DNA of 64,000 nucleotides from Prescottella equi (GTDB lineage Bacteria > Actinomycetota > Actinomycetes > Mycobacteriales > Mycobacteriaceae), in the NCBI RefSeq assembly GCF_020171745.1, contig NZ_JAIVAH010000018.1, positions 1-64,000 on the forward strand. Direction: 5' to 3'. Under the pieces are notes generated by a model that had not been told where the DNA came from, made no database searches, and saw only the letters and a program-made list of their open reading frames with translations. Below, piece by piece: positions 16,215 to 23,176 of this stretch. Numbering within the stretch: the first letter of the stretch is position 1; each line of letters opens with the position of its first letter. The position numbers and the translations under genes were made by a program.

Positions 16215-16673
16215 TCACCAAGTGCCGGCCTTGACTCCCTGACGCACAGGCGGGAGCCCTGCCGCCGCGAACTGTGCGTCTCGAAACTCTTTCCGCTGGG
16301 CGCGGAGTCGGCGCATTCGGCCGGCAGCGCCGTCGTCATGCTTGTCTGCGCGCTTACGGCTGCACTCGATGCAAAACGACGGCCAGCGGCCCGTCTGCGT
16401 ACTTCCCCGCTTGTGTCGCTCGATGTTCCGACGCGTTGTGACGAGTCCGGTGCAATCGGCGCACCGGCCGTAGTAGATCCGGTACCCCCAGAACTGGACG
16501 ACGCAACCTCCGGTCGCGTCGACCGTGTACGTGTAGAACGCGTTTGGGTTCTCGCGTCGCCACTTGTCGACCTTGGTCGGAGTCGCCTTGGGACGTTCAG
16601 GCCGGGTGGGGTCGCCGAACAAGGCTCTTTCGAGTCGTTCGGCGGGGCTCAGGGAACGGTCGTATTTCATCAT
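16215..16673 (-). CDS. Zinc-finger protein of the element
   Basis: This 152-residue protein starts at the ATG at 16673, the second codon pair being ATG ATG, with AAGGAG 7 bases ahead. It has a basic N-terminal half (RLERALFGD; KVDKWRRENPNAFYTYTV). A zinc site made of GRCADCTGLV and FCIECSRKRAD, spaced about 29 residues apart, is followed by an Arg-rich helix (GRMRRLRAQRKEFRDAQF). Such HNH-less Cys4 proteins are common in actinophages. DNA binding is likely; its target is unknown. Confidence 0.7.
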   Translation of the reverse strand: MMKYDRSLSPAERLERALFGDPTRPERPKATPTKVDKWRRENPNAFYTYTVDATGGCVVQFWGYRIYYGRCADCTGLVTTRRNIERHKRGSTQTGRWPSFCIECSRKRADKHDDGAAGRMRRLRAQRKEFRDAQFAAAGLPPVRQGVKAGTW

Positions 16674-17114
16674 GTTGACTTCTCCTTCGGGGTTGGTGGA
16701 CGGCGCCGGGGCAGGCGTCGCCAAACTCCGGGTCCGGCCATCGGACCCGTTGGTGGCTAACGGCTTGGGGGATCTGCGCCTAAGGCAGATCCCTAAGGTT
16801 GGAGGCAGCCCTCAGGGCTGCTAGGACTGCACGGACCGGGAGCCGCTAGGGCTCCCTCTCGTGCCCTTGACCAGAGTCGGCCCTAAGCTGACCCTGCTTT
16901 CGTCTCCTACGGGAGCAGCCCGTAAGGCTGCGACAATCAGTCCTTACCGTGGGGGTAAGGACACGGAGCGAAGCGGAGTGTCCTATAGGGGGATGCAGTG
17001 CAGCGTGCAGCCCCTCTGACCTGCGGTTTTACAGCGCAAGTGCACTAGGTCGTGCAGCGATCGTGCAGCTCTGACCTGCACAAACGCTGAACCGCTGTAC
17101 GGATCGTGCAGCCG
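16674..17114. other. Structured, repeat-rich region next to repA (ori-like)
   Basis: No gene fits here. Four inverted repeats occur in a row: 16805-16821, GGGAGCC/GGCTCCC around 16838-16855, GCAGCC/GGCTGC at 16915-16931, and GTCCTTAC/GTAAGGAC around 16940-16962. Then GTGCAGC occurs five times (16998, 17005, 17052, 17063 and 17106), and the 11-mer CTCTGACCTGC twice (17014-17024 and 17069-17079). The stretch directly abuts the 3' end of the RepA-like gene. It looks like a replication origin or a packaging site; the last repeat copy lies just outside the repA stop. Confidence 0.55.
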
Positions 17115-18104
17115 CTACGGGGCCGGTGTGAACTTGTCGATCAAGGTCCTGATCGGCCCGCCCTCACCGAGATGGTTACGAAACGTGCTCGCGGCACGGG
17201 TCCCGGGGAACTGCTCCGCCAGCCGCTGCGCTGCCTCCACATTGCTCAGGGCTCCGAGGTTCGCGGCAACGTAGAACTGGGCGGCCTCAAGGTTAAGGTC
17301 CAACGCCTCCGCACTGCGGGCGTGCGGCTTCGCGGCGTGCTCGTCGGATTCGAGCCGGTACTCGTAGGCAACCTCTCCCACGCGGGTGCTCTCCACGGTC
17401 ACGTCCTTGTTGACGCCCTGGTTGCCACGCAGGCGGAGCCGACGACGACCCGACAAACCTCCGCCAGTCGTCTCGACGTGGACACCGTGACGCCGCCACG
17501 CCTTGTATGCGGTCGGCCCCATCGGGTCCGTCGATCCCGACTTAGCGGAATGGTGGACGGCCAGCACCGGAATACCGGAACGGATGATTGACGTAAGCGG
17601 CCGGGTGATCTCGCCGGCGTCGGTCTCGTTCAGTGCCCCGCTGAGACCTCCGGTGATGTTGTCGAACACGAGCAACGACGCCTTCTCGTCGGCGGCGACG
17701 TCGCAGTACATCTCCCAGTTCGCCGGGTCGAACGATCCGATCAACAGTCGGTCGTTCGGCATCCCCAGCTCGTCCCGACGATGCGCCCACTCGACTTCGT
17801 CGCCGGGGTCCGTGGTCAACACAACCACCGGACCGTCGTTGATCGGGGTCACCGGCTGCCCCAGAAACTCGGTGTCTCGGCGTGCGATCGCTGCCACGAG
17901 AGCGGCGACGAACGACGTCTTACCCGCTTCGGAGGCCCCGGTGACCATCGTCGCCGTCGATGCGACGTACTCCGGGATGATCCACCGCGAGGCCGCAGCG
18001 TCGGCCAGCACCTCGGAGGACGTCCTGAACCCCGCCAGGAACCGCCCGTAAGCGCGTTCTTCGGCGGGGGTCAGCTCGTAGCCGTCAGTTGTCAGTGCGT
18101 TCAT
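17115..18104 (-). CDS. RepA-like hexameric ATPase/helicase (AAA_25)
   Basis: This 329-residue protein has a RecA-type ATPase core: Walker A GASEAGKTS at residues 56-64, Walker B LLVFDNI at 144-150, and VLAVHHSAKSG near 180-190. These features fit the RepA/AAA_25 group of plasmid and phage replicative helicases (RSF1010 RepA type). The C-terminal 90 residues are helical and may bind DNA or partners. The start is ATG with AAGGA 5 bases ahead. In this element it most likely drives autonomous replication after excision, with the repeat region at 16674-17114 as candidate origin. Confidence 0.8.
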   Translation of the reverse strand: MNALTTDGYELTPAEERAYGRFLAGFRTSSEVLADAAASRWIIPEYVASTATMVTGASEAGKTSFVAALVAAIARRDTEFLGQPVTPINDGPVVVLTTDPGDEVEWAHRRDELGMPNDRLLIGSFDPANWEMYCDVAADEKASLLVFDNITGGLSGALNETDAGEITRPLTSIIRSGIPVLAVHHSAKSGSTDPMGPTAYKAWRRHGVHVETTGGGLSGRRRLRLRGNQGVNKDVTVESTRVGEVAYEYRLESDEHAAKPHARSAEALDLNLEAAQFYVAANLGALSNVEAAQRLAEQFPGTRAASTFRNHLGEGGPIRTLIDKFTPAP

Positions 18105-18350
18105 GTGTTCCTTAGCTCGTTAGGTGGGCAGCGCAAAGCCGCCGCTTGTGTGCGGTGTGCGTGTTTGGGCAGGGGCTACCTGCCTGGAGTTGGTGAAGAT
18201 CGTCAGCGTGCAGGTCCGAGCCGGTAAGGGCTACGGGTACAGCTCGGCTAAGGACTAAGAATGACGCGCGGGCTCGCTTCACTTGTTGCGTACGCACCGG
18301 CAGACCGTCACAGGGCAGATTGCCCTTATCTGTAGCTAAACACATGGTTG

Positions 18351-18379
18351 TTGACATGTCAAATCGACAGGTGTATAAG
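18351..18379 (+). promoter_or_regulatory. Consensus promoter with palindromic -35 region
   Basis: TTGACA (18351-18356), a 17-base spacer and TATAAG (18374-18379) form a near-perfect housekeeping promoter on the plus strand. The -35 box is part of the perfect palindrome TTGACATGTCAA (18351-18362), a likely repressor site. The transcript would run away from repA and antisense to any repA leader starting further right. No plus-strand gene follows, so a small antisense RNA is possible. Confidence 0.5.
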
Positions 18380-18455
18380 CCCCCACCGGTTCGGGGTCCC
18401 CGCTTACGGGACGTTCGTCGCCAGGTGTACCCCCGTATCCCGGGCACACGAAAAA

Positions 18456-18480
18456 GCCCCTCAGAATCGAAATGAGGGGC
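18456..18480 (-). terminator. Terminator of the secreted-protein gene
   Basis: GCCCCTCA (18456-18463) pairs with TGAGGGGC (18473-18480), and the minus strand continues with TTTTT (18451-18455). It lies 16 bases after the stop of the gene at 18496-18978. Confidence 0.85.
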
Positions 18481-18495
18481 AGATTCGCTGTTCTT

Positions 18496-18978
18496 CTATG
18501 ATCCGAACATCAGGGAACCGGCGGGTTCCGGCTTCGGTTCCGGCCCCACCCAAATCTCGTAGGTCACCGGGTCCGACAGCTGCCCGTACTGCCACAGCCA
18601 CCCGCCGTCGCTAGCCAGCTGTCCGCACGTTCCGGAAAGGCTGTAGCGGCCCTGCGGCAAGTTGTCGCGGGTGATCGTGACCGTCTGACCCGCCTGCGGG
18701 TAGATGGTGGCATCGGTGGGGTCCGGCCGAGTGGTCTGCCAGTTGGGGTTCTCGAAGGGCTCGACCGAGCCAGCGATTCCGATTCCCAACGAGCAGGTGC
18801 GCGTGTACCCGGCGACGACATAGGGGCCGTTCGGGTTCGTGATCGTCGCGGTGATCGACGAGTCGTCACTGGTCAGCGTCACTACCGGCGGCAGGGTCGA
18901 GGATGGAGCCTGGGCGCTCGCAACAGCGGGCACCGCCAGCGGGGTCAGCAAAGCTGCGGCAACAACTAGGGATTTCAT
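18496..18978 (-). CDS. Secreted protein carried by the element
   Basis: This 160-residue protein starts at the ATG at 18978 with a Sec signal peptide: MKSLVVAAALLTPLAVPAV then ASAQA, with likely cleavage after ASA. The mature part is Thr/Pro-rich and beta-like, with two cysteines about 54 residues apart (RTCSLGIG and SGTCGQLA) that could form a disulfide. It ends in PEPKPEPAGSLMFGS. A similar signal-peptide-plus-small-beta-domain design is seen in actinobacterial exported proteins. Why a satellite-like element should export a protein is unclear: surface exclusion or receptor masking are possibilities. It has its own terminator and an upstream dyad (19016-19039). Confidence 0.7.
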   Translation of the reverse strand: MKSLVVAAALLTPLAVPAVASAQAPSSTLPPVVTLTSDDSSITATITNPNGPYVVAGYTRTCSLGIGIAGSVEPFENPNWQTTRPDPTDATIYPQAGQTVTITRDNLPQGRYSLSGTCGQLASDGGWLWQYGQLSDPVTYEIWVGPEPKPEPAGSLMFGS

Positions 18979-19015
18979 TGTGGGTTGGTACCACAAACGT
19001 CCGACGTCACGGGCG

Positions 19016-19039
19016 AATGTCGGTTAAGTGGCCGACATT
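19016..19039. promoter_or_regulatory. Inverted repeat upstream of the secreted-protein gene
   Basis: AATGTCGG (19016-19023) and CCGACATT (19032-19039) form a perfect 8-bp dyad with an 8-base spacer, 38-61 bases upstream of the start codon. The position suits an operator. Confidence 0.45.
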
Positions 19040-19137
19040 TCCGCTCCCAATCGCTAAGACCAGTCCGTTCACGACCTAAGTGGACCGACCCGCCGCTAGC
19101 GGGCTCTTAGCTCATCTAAGCCCGACTATGGTGTCCG

Positions 19138-19230
19138 CTACTCGGACGACTCGCCTGGTGAATCCTGCGACCGATACCGGTCGCGGTATATCTCCAGCTC
19201 CCAGAGTAGGAAGTGCTCTCGTTCGTCCAT
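19138..19230 (-). CDS. Possible 30-residue protein
   Basis: An ATG at 19230 opens a 30-codon frame whose product is charged and helical (MDEREHFLLWELEIYRDRY) and ends in SSE. No good ribosome site precedes it. It lies between the HNH gene and the secreted-protein gene, on their strand. The only support is its position and its protein-like composition. Confidence 0.25.
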   Translation of the reverse strand: MDEREHFLLWELEIYRDRYRSQDSPGESSE

Positions 19231-19252
19231 ACTGGCTTAGACGCTGCAAGCC

Positions 19253-19744
19253 TTAGCTCGGTTCCAAGGATGCAGGGGCCTTACTAGTTTGCCGCGGTGA
19301 GGTTTCCTCGCGTGGCCGTAGCTGGGTTAACGAGCGGGATTCTTCCCGCCAGTCGACAACAGAGTTCTTACTCATGGTGCCGTCCGGGTTCCGACGGTTC
19401 CTCGGGACAAACTCGGGCTTACTCGGCTGCTGCGGCTTCTTCGCTTGCTTGCGGCGCCTGCGTCCTCGTCGGCCCTGGAGTAGATGGATCACCTCGAACG
19501 TGGCGATCGTCAGAGATCCGCGCTTGCGCTTGTGGTGCCGGTGGATCAGGTCGTGGCACGTCTTGCATACCGGGACCATGTCTCCGTCTCGCTCGTGGCC
19601 CATACGCTCGTAAGTGTGGTGGTGGAGCTGGATGTCGTCGGTCGATCCGCAGCCTTGGCACTTCCTCCCGTGCTTCGCGTAGTAAGCCAGCTTGCGGGCC
19701 TCCCACTCGGGGGAATGGATGTACTGGTCGTAACCGATGTTCAT
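19253..19744 (-). CDS. HNH endonuclease
   Basis: This 163-residue protein starts at the ATG at 19744 (MNIGYDQYIHSPEWEARK); the upstream in-frame extension is Arg/His-rich and unlikely. The HNH core reads CQGCGSTDDIQLHHHTYERM, then VCKTCHDLIHRHHKR, with two CxxC pairs for structural zinc. The C-terminus is very basic (GRRGRRRRKQAKK). In many HK97-like phages an HNH nuclease beside the terminase is needed for packaging. Here it sits 124 bases downstream of the integrase and about 5 kb from terS. Confidence 0.85.
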   Translation of the reverse strand: MNIGYDQYIHSPEWEARKLAYYAKHGRKCQGCGSTDDIQLHHHTYERMGHERDGDMVPVCKTCHDLIHRHHKRKRGSLTIATFEVIHLLQGRRGRRRRKQAKKPQQPSKPEFVPRNRRNPDGTMSKNSVVDWREESRSLTQLRPREETSPRQTSKAPASLEPS

Positions 19745-19868
19745 GGAATCTCTCTGCACGCCGGGATCTTGGGGTGACCATGTCAGATGGTGCCGACACT
19801 CGGCCTTGGCTCGGTTCCGATGGTGCCGAGTCCTGCCGTGCAGTTCGGCCGGCACCGGCGCCCGGCCG

Positions 19869-21602
19869 TTACTCCCCGGCTTCGCTGGTCGGGATCTCGA
19901 CCCACTCGCCGGTCGGCTGTTCGTAGAACGCCCGTCCGCCGATCCAATACACCTCGACTCCGTCTTGAATCTCGATTCCCTCGACCCCGTGCGTGGTCAT
20001 AGCGGCTTGCAGGTCAGTCGCACCCTTGAGTCGAGCAGTCGGCTTGACCTCGGAGGCCATCTTGTTCAGTTCACCAAGCGTCAGCTTGAGTTGCAGTGCT
20101 TCCCGCTTGTCGAACCGGACCGAGACGCCCATTGACCGCAGGTAAACGTTCCGTTCCTGGACACCCTGGCGCTCCCACCACTCAGCGAAGGTCTCGCCGG
20201 TCGGCTGCCAGGTCCATCCCGCGGGACGGGTCGTGACAGCCACCAGGTCGTCCCTGGTTTTGGCCAAGGCAGCAATCCGGTCATCGAGCGTCGCCCGCTG
20301 GGGAGTCCCAGATCGGTACGGGCCGGAACCGAGTTGTCCCACAAGGTCGGTCAGAGTTTCGTCCACCTCGGCCAGCTCGGCCGCGGTGTCTTCTCCGGCA
20401 TCCCATACCCGAGACAGCCGCTCGGATTCACCCATCAGTCCGAGGACCTGTGACTCCACGAAGTCGTCCAGGTCAGCTTCTGGCACGGTCAGATTCCCAC
20501 ATGTGGCCTTGTACTGGGCAGAGGCGCACCGGTATCGGGACGCTCGACCCTTCCCGCCCTTTAGGCGGTAAGCGGGCCGTCCGCACACGTCGCAAAACAC
20601 CACCTGTAGCAACAGGGCGCTGGACCGCTTGGTGGGCTCCTTGCGGTTCTCGCGGTCGGCCAGCTCGACGCCCAGCCGGTCGAACACCGGCTTGGTAAGG
20701 ATCGGCTCCGACCGCTGCACTGGCGAGCCGTCCCCTCCTCGCACGATCTCCTCGGGACCGAATTGCTTACGGTCCTTGGAATCTCGAAGGACTCGGCCGT
20801 GCGCGTCCGTGATCGGCTCGCGCCTGGTCACGTACCCGAGCAACGTCGGGGAGGTCAGCGCACGCTTGAGGCCGGCAGAGTGCCACCCGTAGCCCTTAGG
20901 CTCTCGGCCCTGGTGGGAGTTGTACCGATCTCGGGCAGTCGGGATGCCGCGCTCGGTCAGGTCGTGGGCGATAGCGCGGAGAGGCTCGCCTGTTAGCACC
21001 CGCTCCACCACCTCTTGGATGACCGGGACGGCTTCGGCGTCGTGCACCAGTCGCCAGCCGTCCGGAGTCTCCACTGGGAGCAGCCCCCAGGGCGGGACGC
21101 CGCCTGTCCACTTCCCAAGCTGGATGTTGTGCCGGTGCGAGGACGTATTCCTCTCGCTGATTGCTTCCAACTCCATCTCCGCGAACGACGCGACGAGTTG
21201 GGCGATCAAACGGCCTACCGAGCTAGACAAGTCGAAGTGCGTCTCCGTGGCAGACACGAGGTTGACCCCGTACTGCTCGGACCAGGCAATCATCTTCCCG
21301 AGATGCCGCACTCGCCTCACGAGTCGGTCCACCCGGAAGAACACAAGTACGTCGAACTCACCGATCCGACCGGGGTTGGCGTCGTCGTCCCCGATCCACT
21401 GAGAGAGCGCAGGACGCTCGAACGGAGAGGTCTTACCTGCGCTTACGTCCAGGTCTTCGGCAACGCCTACGACCTCCCACCCGCGCGCGGCGCAAAGCTG
21501 TTCGCACGCCGCACGCTGACGCTCTGGGCTCGTGGATTCGTCGGTCATGCGAGACAGCCGAACAACGATCAATGCGCGTTTCGGATTGTGCTGGGCGACC
21601 AT
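19869..21602 (-). CDS. int: Large serine recombinase (integrase)
   Basis: This is a 577-residue site-specific integrase. The N-terminal resolvase domain carries the nucleophile Ser17 in VVRLSRMTDESTSPERQ and the arginine-containing LVFFRVDRLVRRVRHL. The recombinase domain follows (GVPPWGLLP...). A zinc ribbon with FCDVCGRPAYR and CASAQYKATC lies around residues 330-365, then a coiled-coil and a C-terminal tail. The start codon lies only 22 bases inside attR. Because the gene runs in the same direction as the tad genes, it may be transcribed by read-through from that operon while integrated. It recombines at a GTAC-centred site in the pilin gene. Confidence 0.95.
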   Translation of the reverse strand: MVAQHNPKRALIVVRLSRMTDESTSPERQRAACEQLCAARGWEVVGVAEDLDVSAGKTSPFERPALSQWIGDDDANPGRIGEFDVLVFFRVDRLVRRVRHLGKMIAWSEQYGVNLVSATETHFDLSSSVGRLIAQLVASFAEMELEAISERNTSSHRHNIQLGKWTGGVPPWGLLPVETPDGWRLVHDAEAVPVIQEVVERVLTGEPLRAIAHDLTERGIPTARDRYNSHQGREPKGYGWHSAGLKRALTSPTLLGYVTRREPITDAHGRVLRDSKDRKQFGPEEIVRGGDGSPVQRSEPILTKPVFDRLGVELADRENRKEPTKRSSALLLQVVFCDVCGRPAYRLKGGKGRASRYRCASAQYKATCGNLTVPEADLDDFVESQVLGLMGESERLSRVWDAGEDTAAELAEVDETLTDLVGQLGSGPYRSGTPQRATLDDRIAALAKTRDDLVAVTTRPAGWTWQPTGETFAEWWERQGVQERNVYLRSMGVSVRFDKREALQLKLTLGELNKMASEVKPTARLKGATDLQAAMTTHGVEGIEIQDGVEVYWIGGRAFYEQPTGEWVEIPTSEAGE

Positions 21603-21624
21603 GCGTGTAATCTACTTCAAAGGG

Positions 21625-21628
21625 GTAC
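21625..21628. other. attR core (GTAC)
   Basis: This is the right junction. Element sequence cttcaaaggg precedes GTAC, and host sequence tcggccgtcgac follows. Joining host left (gatggc), GTAC and host right recreates an uninterrupted attB that encodes TAEYAIG in the pilin frame. Confidence 0.85.
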
Positions 21629-21708
21629 TCGGCCGTCGACATGCCGTCGTCGGCGGTGGCGGCCATCATGATCCGGGCCTGCATCCCTCGAAACATCCTC
21701 GACCACAT
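21625..21708 (-). pseudogene. Flp pilin (DUF4244, Rv3656c-like), N-terminal fragment
   Basis: This fragment encodes 28 residues beginning MWSRMFRGMQARIMM and ending DDGMSTAEY. DDGMSTAEYA is the processing-site/helix start typical of the actinobacterial pilin family. After the Tyr codon the frame runs into the element and yields a chimeric 91-residue tail without a hydrophobic core (PFEVDYTHGRP...). The pilin helix is therefore lost and no functional subunit can be made. The missing part lies at 9571-9694. Confidence 0.92.
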
Positions 21709-21767
21709 TGCTTTCCCCCTTCATCGATACCGACGCGGCGAGTCCACGCCGGAGCCTTCCGATCCGG

Positions 21768-22370
21768 TCAGAGCAGCCCACCCTCGAGCACCCGACCGGC
21801 CAGCCCGATCACGACCGGGACGATGCCCAGGCACACGAACGCGGGCAGGAAGCACAGACCCAGCGGCCCGCCGATCAGCACGCCGGCCTTCTCGACGGCG
21901 GCGATCGCGCGATCCTCGGCCTCGGTTCGCTGCTGCGTCGCCAGTTCGGCCATCGCCGACGACAACGCGGCACCCGAACGAGCGGACCGTCGGGCCATCC
22001 GAGCCAGTGCTTCGGTCGCGGGCTCCGTCGCCACGACGTCCCACGCCGTGGCCGGATCTGCACCCAGCGCGAGCCGGTCCGCGGTGCGCCGCAGCGACTC
22101 TCCCAGCGGGTCCGGCGCCGACGCCGCTACCGCGGCGACGGCATCCGACACCGGCAGACCCGCCTTCAGACAGGCGGCGAGCAGGTCGAACGTGCCAGCA
22201 ACGGCGAGCGGATCCGGCGGGCCGGACGGCGAATCGTGCGCGGCACGGTCGGAGTCGGCGCCGGCGATCGCATCGGTGGTCCCGGCCGCGACCCTCAGCC
22301 GTCGGCGGAGGCGATCGGTTCCGGGGACGACCAGCACCGCCGTGGCCAGCATCAGCGCCGGCATCCACAT
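21768..22370 (-). CDS. tadC: Tad secretion inner-membrane protein TadC
   Basis: This is a 200-residue protein of the T2SF/GspF type, equivalent to Rv3657c, forming the membrane platform of the Tad pilus machine. The start ATG at 22370 overlaps the tadB stop by one base. An N-terminal helix (MWMPALMLATAVLVV) is followed by a cytoplasmic T2SF domain (LAACLKAGLPVSDAVAAVA) and two C-terminal helices (PLGLCFLPAFVCLGIVPVVI). It is the last intact gene of the operon before the broken pilin, 59 bases away. Confidence 0.88.
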   Translation of the reverse strand: MWMPALMLATAVLVVPGTDRLRRRLRVAAGTTDAIAGADSDRAAHDSPSGPPDPLAVAGTFDLLAACLKAGLPVSDAVAAVAASAPDPLGESLRRTADRLALGADPATAWDVVATEPATEALARMARRSARSGAALSSAMAELATQQRTEAEDRAIAAVEKAGVLIGGPLGLCFLPAFVCLGIVPVVIGLAGRVLEGGLL

Positions 22371-23176
22371 CACGGCACCGCCCGATCGACGATGCGGTCG
22401 GTCCACGCCAGGCCGAGCGCGACCAGCACGGTTCCCGCCACCAACAGGGCGCTGCCGAGGCCACCTCCGGCGAGCACCCGCACGGGCGCGGCCCCCATGA
22501 GCTGCCCCAACCCGATCCCGAGGACCGGCAGGCCCGCGAGTACCGCGGCCGTGGCCCGGGCGCCGGCCAATCCCGCGTCGGCACGGGCCCGGAATCTACT
22601 GCGGCCCTGCAGGTCCGATCGTGCCGCCTGCAGCAGGTCGGCGAGCGGCAGTCCTCTGGTCTCGGCCACCGCCCACGCCTCCGCCAACCGGGACAGTTCG
22701 TCCGCAACGACGCTGCCCGGCAGCTCGAGGCCACCGGCCGCCGACCCGCCGAGACGTGCCCGCCCCGCGGCGGTACGCAGCGCCACCGACGCATCGCCGC
22801 GGCACTCCTGCGCGGCGACGTCGCATGCCGCCGCAGGATGCGCGCCCACACCCAGTTCCCCGATCACGGCCTCGAGCCCGACCAGCACCTGCGCGCGCTC
22901 ACGGTCCCGTCGCTCTACCTCGGTGCGCCTCCGGTGACGCCGGCGCGCTGTGGCGATGACGACCGCCGCTGCGAGCGCCGGGCCGAGCGCCCCCACGACC
23001 GCGAGCGGCACACACGCCGCGAAGGCGGCGTCGTACGGCGACAGCCGACGCCACCGCGACCGACGCGACGGCGCGCCCTCACTGCTCAGGGGCAGCACGG
23101 ACCGCAGACGAACCAGCGCACCCCGGCGGGGCGCGACCAGGAGTGCCGCGGCGAGCGCCAGGGCGACGGCGCTCAC
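22370..23176 (-). CDS. tadB: Tad secretion inner-membrane protein TadB
   Basis: This 268-residue GspF-type membrane protein is equivalent to Rv3658c. The GTG start at 23176 overlaps the tadA stop (GTGA). Hydrophobic segments at the N-terminus (VALALAAALLVAP), around residues 50-75 and at the C-terminus flank a helical T2SF domain with VAETRGLPLADLLQAA. It pairs with TadC under the TadA motor. Tight overlaps on both sides show one coupled operon. Confidence 0.88.
   Translation of the reverse strand: MSAVALALAAALLVAPRRGALVRLRSVLPLSSEGAPSRRSRWRRLSPYDAAFAACVPLAVVGALGPALAAAVVIATARRRHRRRTEVERRDRERAQVLVGLEAVIGELGVGAHPAAACDVAAQECRGDASVALRTAAGRARLGGSAAGGLELPGSVVADELSRLAEAWAVAETRGLPLADLLQAARSDLQGRSRFRARADAGLAGARATAAVLAGLPVLGIGLGQLMGAAPVRVLAGGGLGSALLVAGTVLVALGLAWTDRIVDRAVP

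Larger units (their letters stand above)
18105..18495. promoter_or_regulatory. repA upstream region
   Basis: This 391-base stretch lies between repA and the secreted-protein gene. It holds a near-consensus promoter facing away from repA (18351-18379), a 12-bp palindrome, and the terminator of the next gene. A minus-strand frame (18112-18357, beginning MSTTMCLATDKG) is open and ends at the repA start, but its composition is poor and I do not call it. Confidence 0.5.
9691..21628. mobile_element. Serine-integrase element, candidate phage satellite (~11.9 kb)
   Basis: The ends are fixed by the split pilin gene. Host sequence on the two sides rejoins in frame at a shared GTAC, giving ...STAEYAIGT.... 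The integrase starts 22 bases inside the right end. Minus-strand genes from right to left are integrase, HNH nuclease, secreted protein, RepA-like ATPase, two zinc-ribbon proteins, two unknowns, terminase small subunit and one unknown. The left third holds a cargo block: two membrane proteins and a putative restriction nuclease. There is no large terminase, portal, protease, capsid, tail or lysis gene. TerS plus replication and integration genes without a virion resembles PICI-type satellites; an integrative plasmid or a decayed prophage remains possible. Confidence 0.85.

Noticed and set aside
14096-17112. Possible CRISPR array among the repeats of the element
   Set aside because: Repeats are 6-11 bases with 5-50 base intervals and no unique spacers of constant size; there are no cas genes.
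18112-18447. 111-codon minus-strand frame just before repA
   Set aside because: No ribosome site, unprotein-like composition, and it overlaps the promoter/palindrome region; treated as regulatory sequence.
21433-21708. 91-codon frame starting with the pilin N-terminus
   Set aside because: Only the first 28 codons are pilin; the rest is integrase-antisense sequence created by the insertion, so it is reported as a pseudogene fragment.
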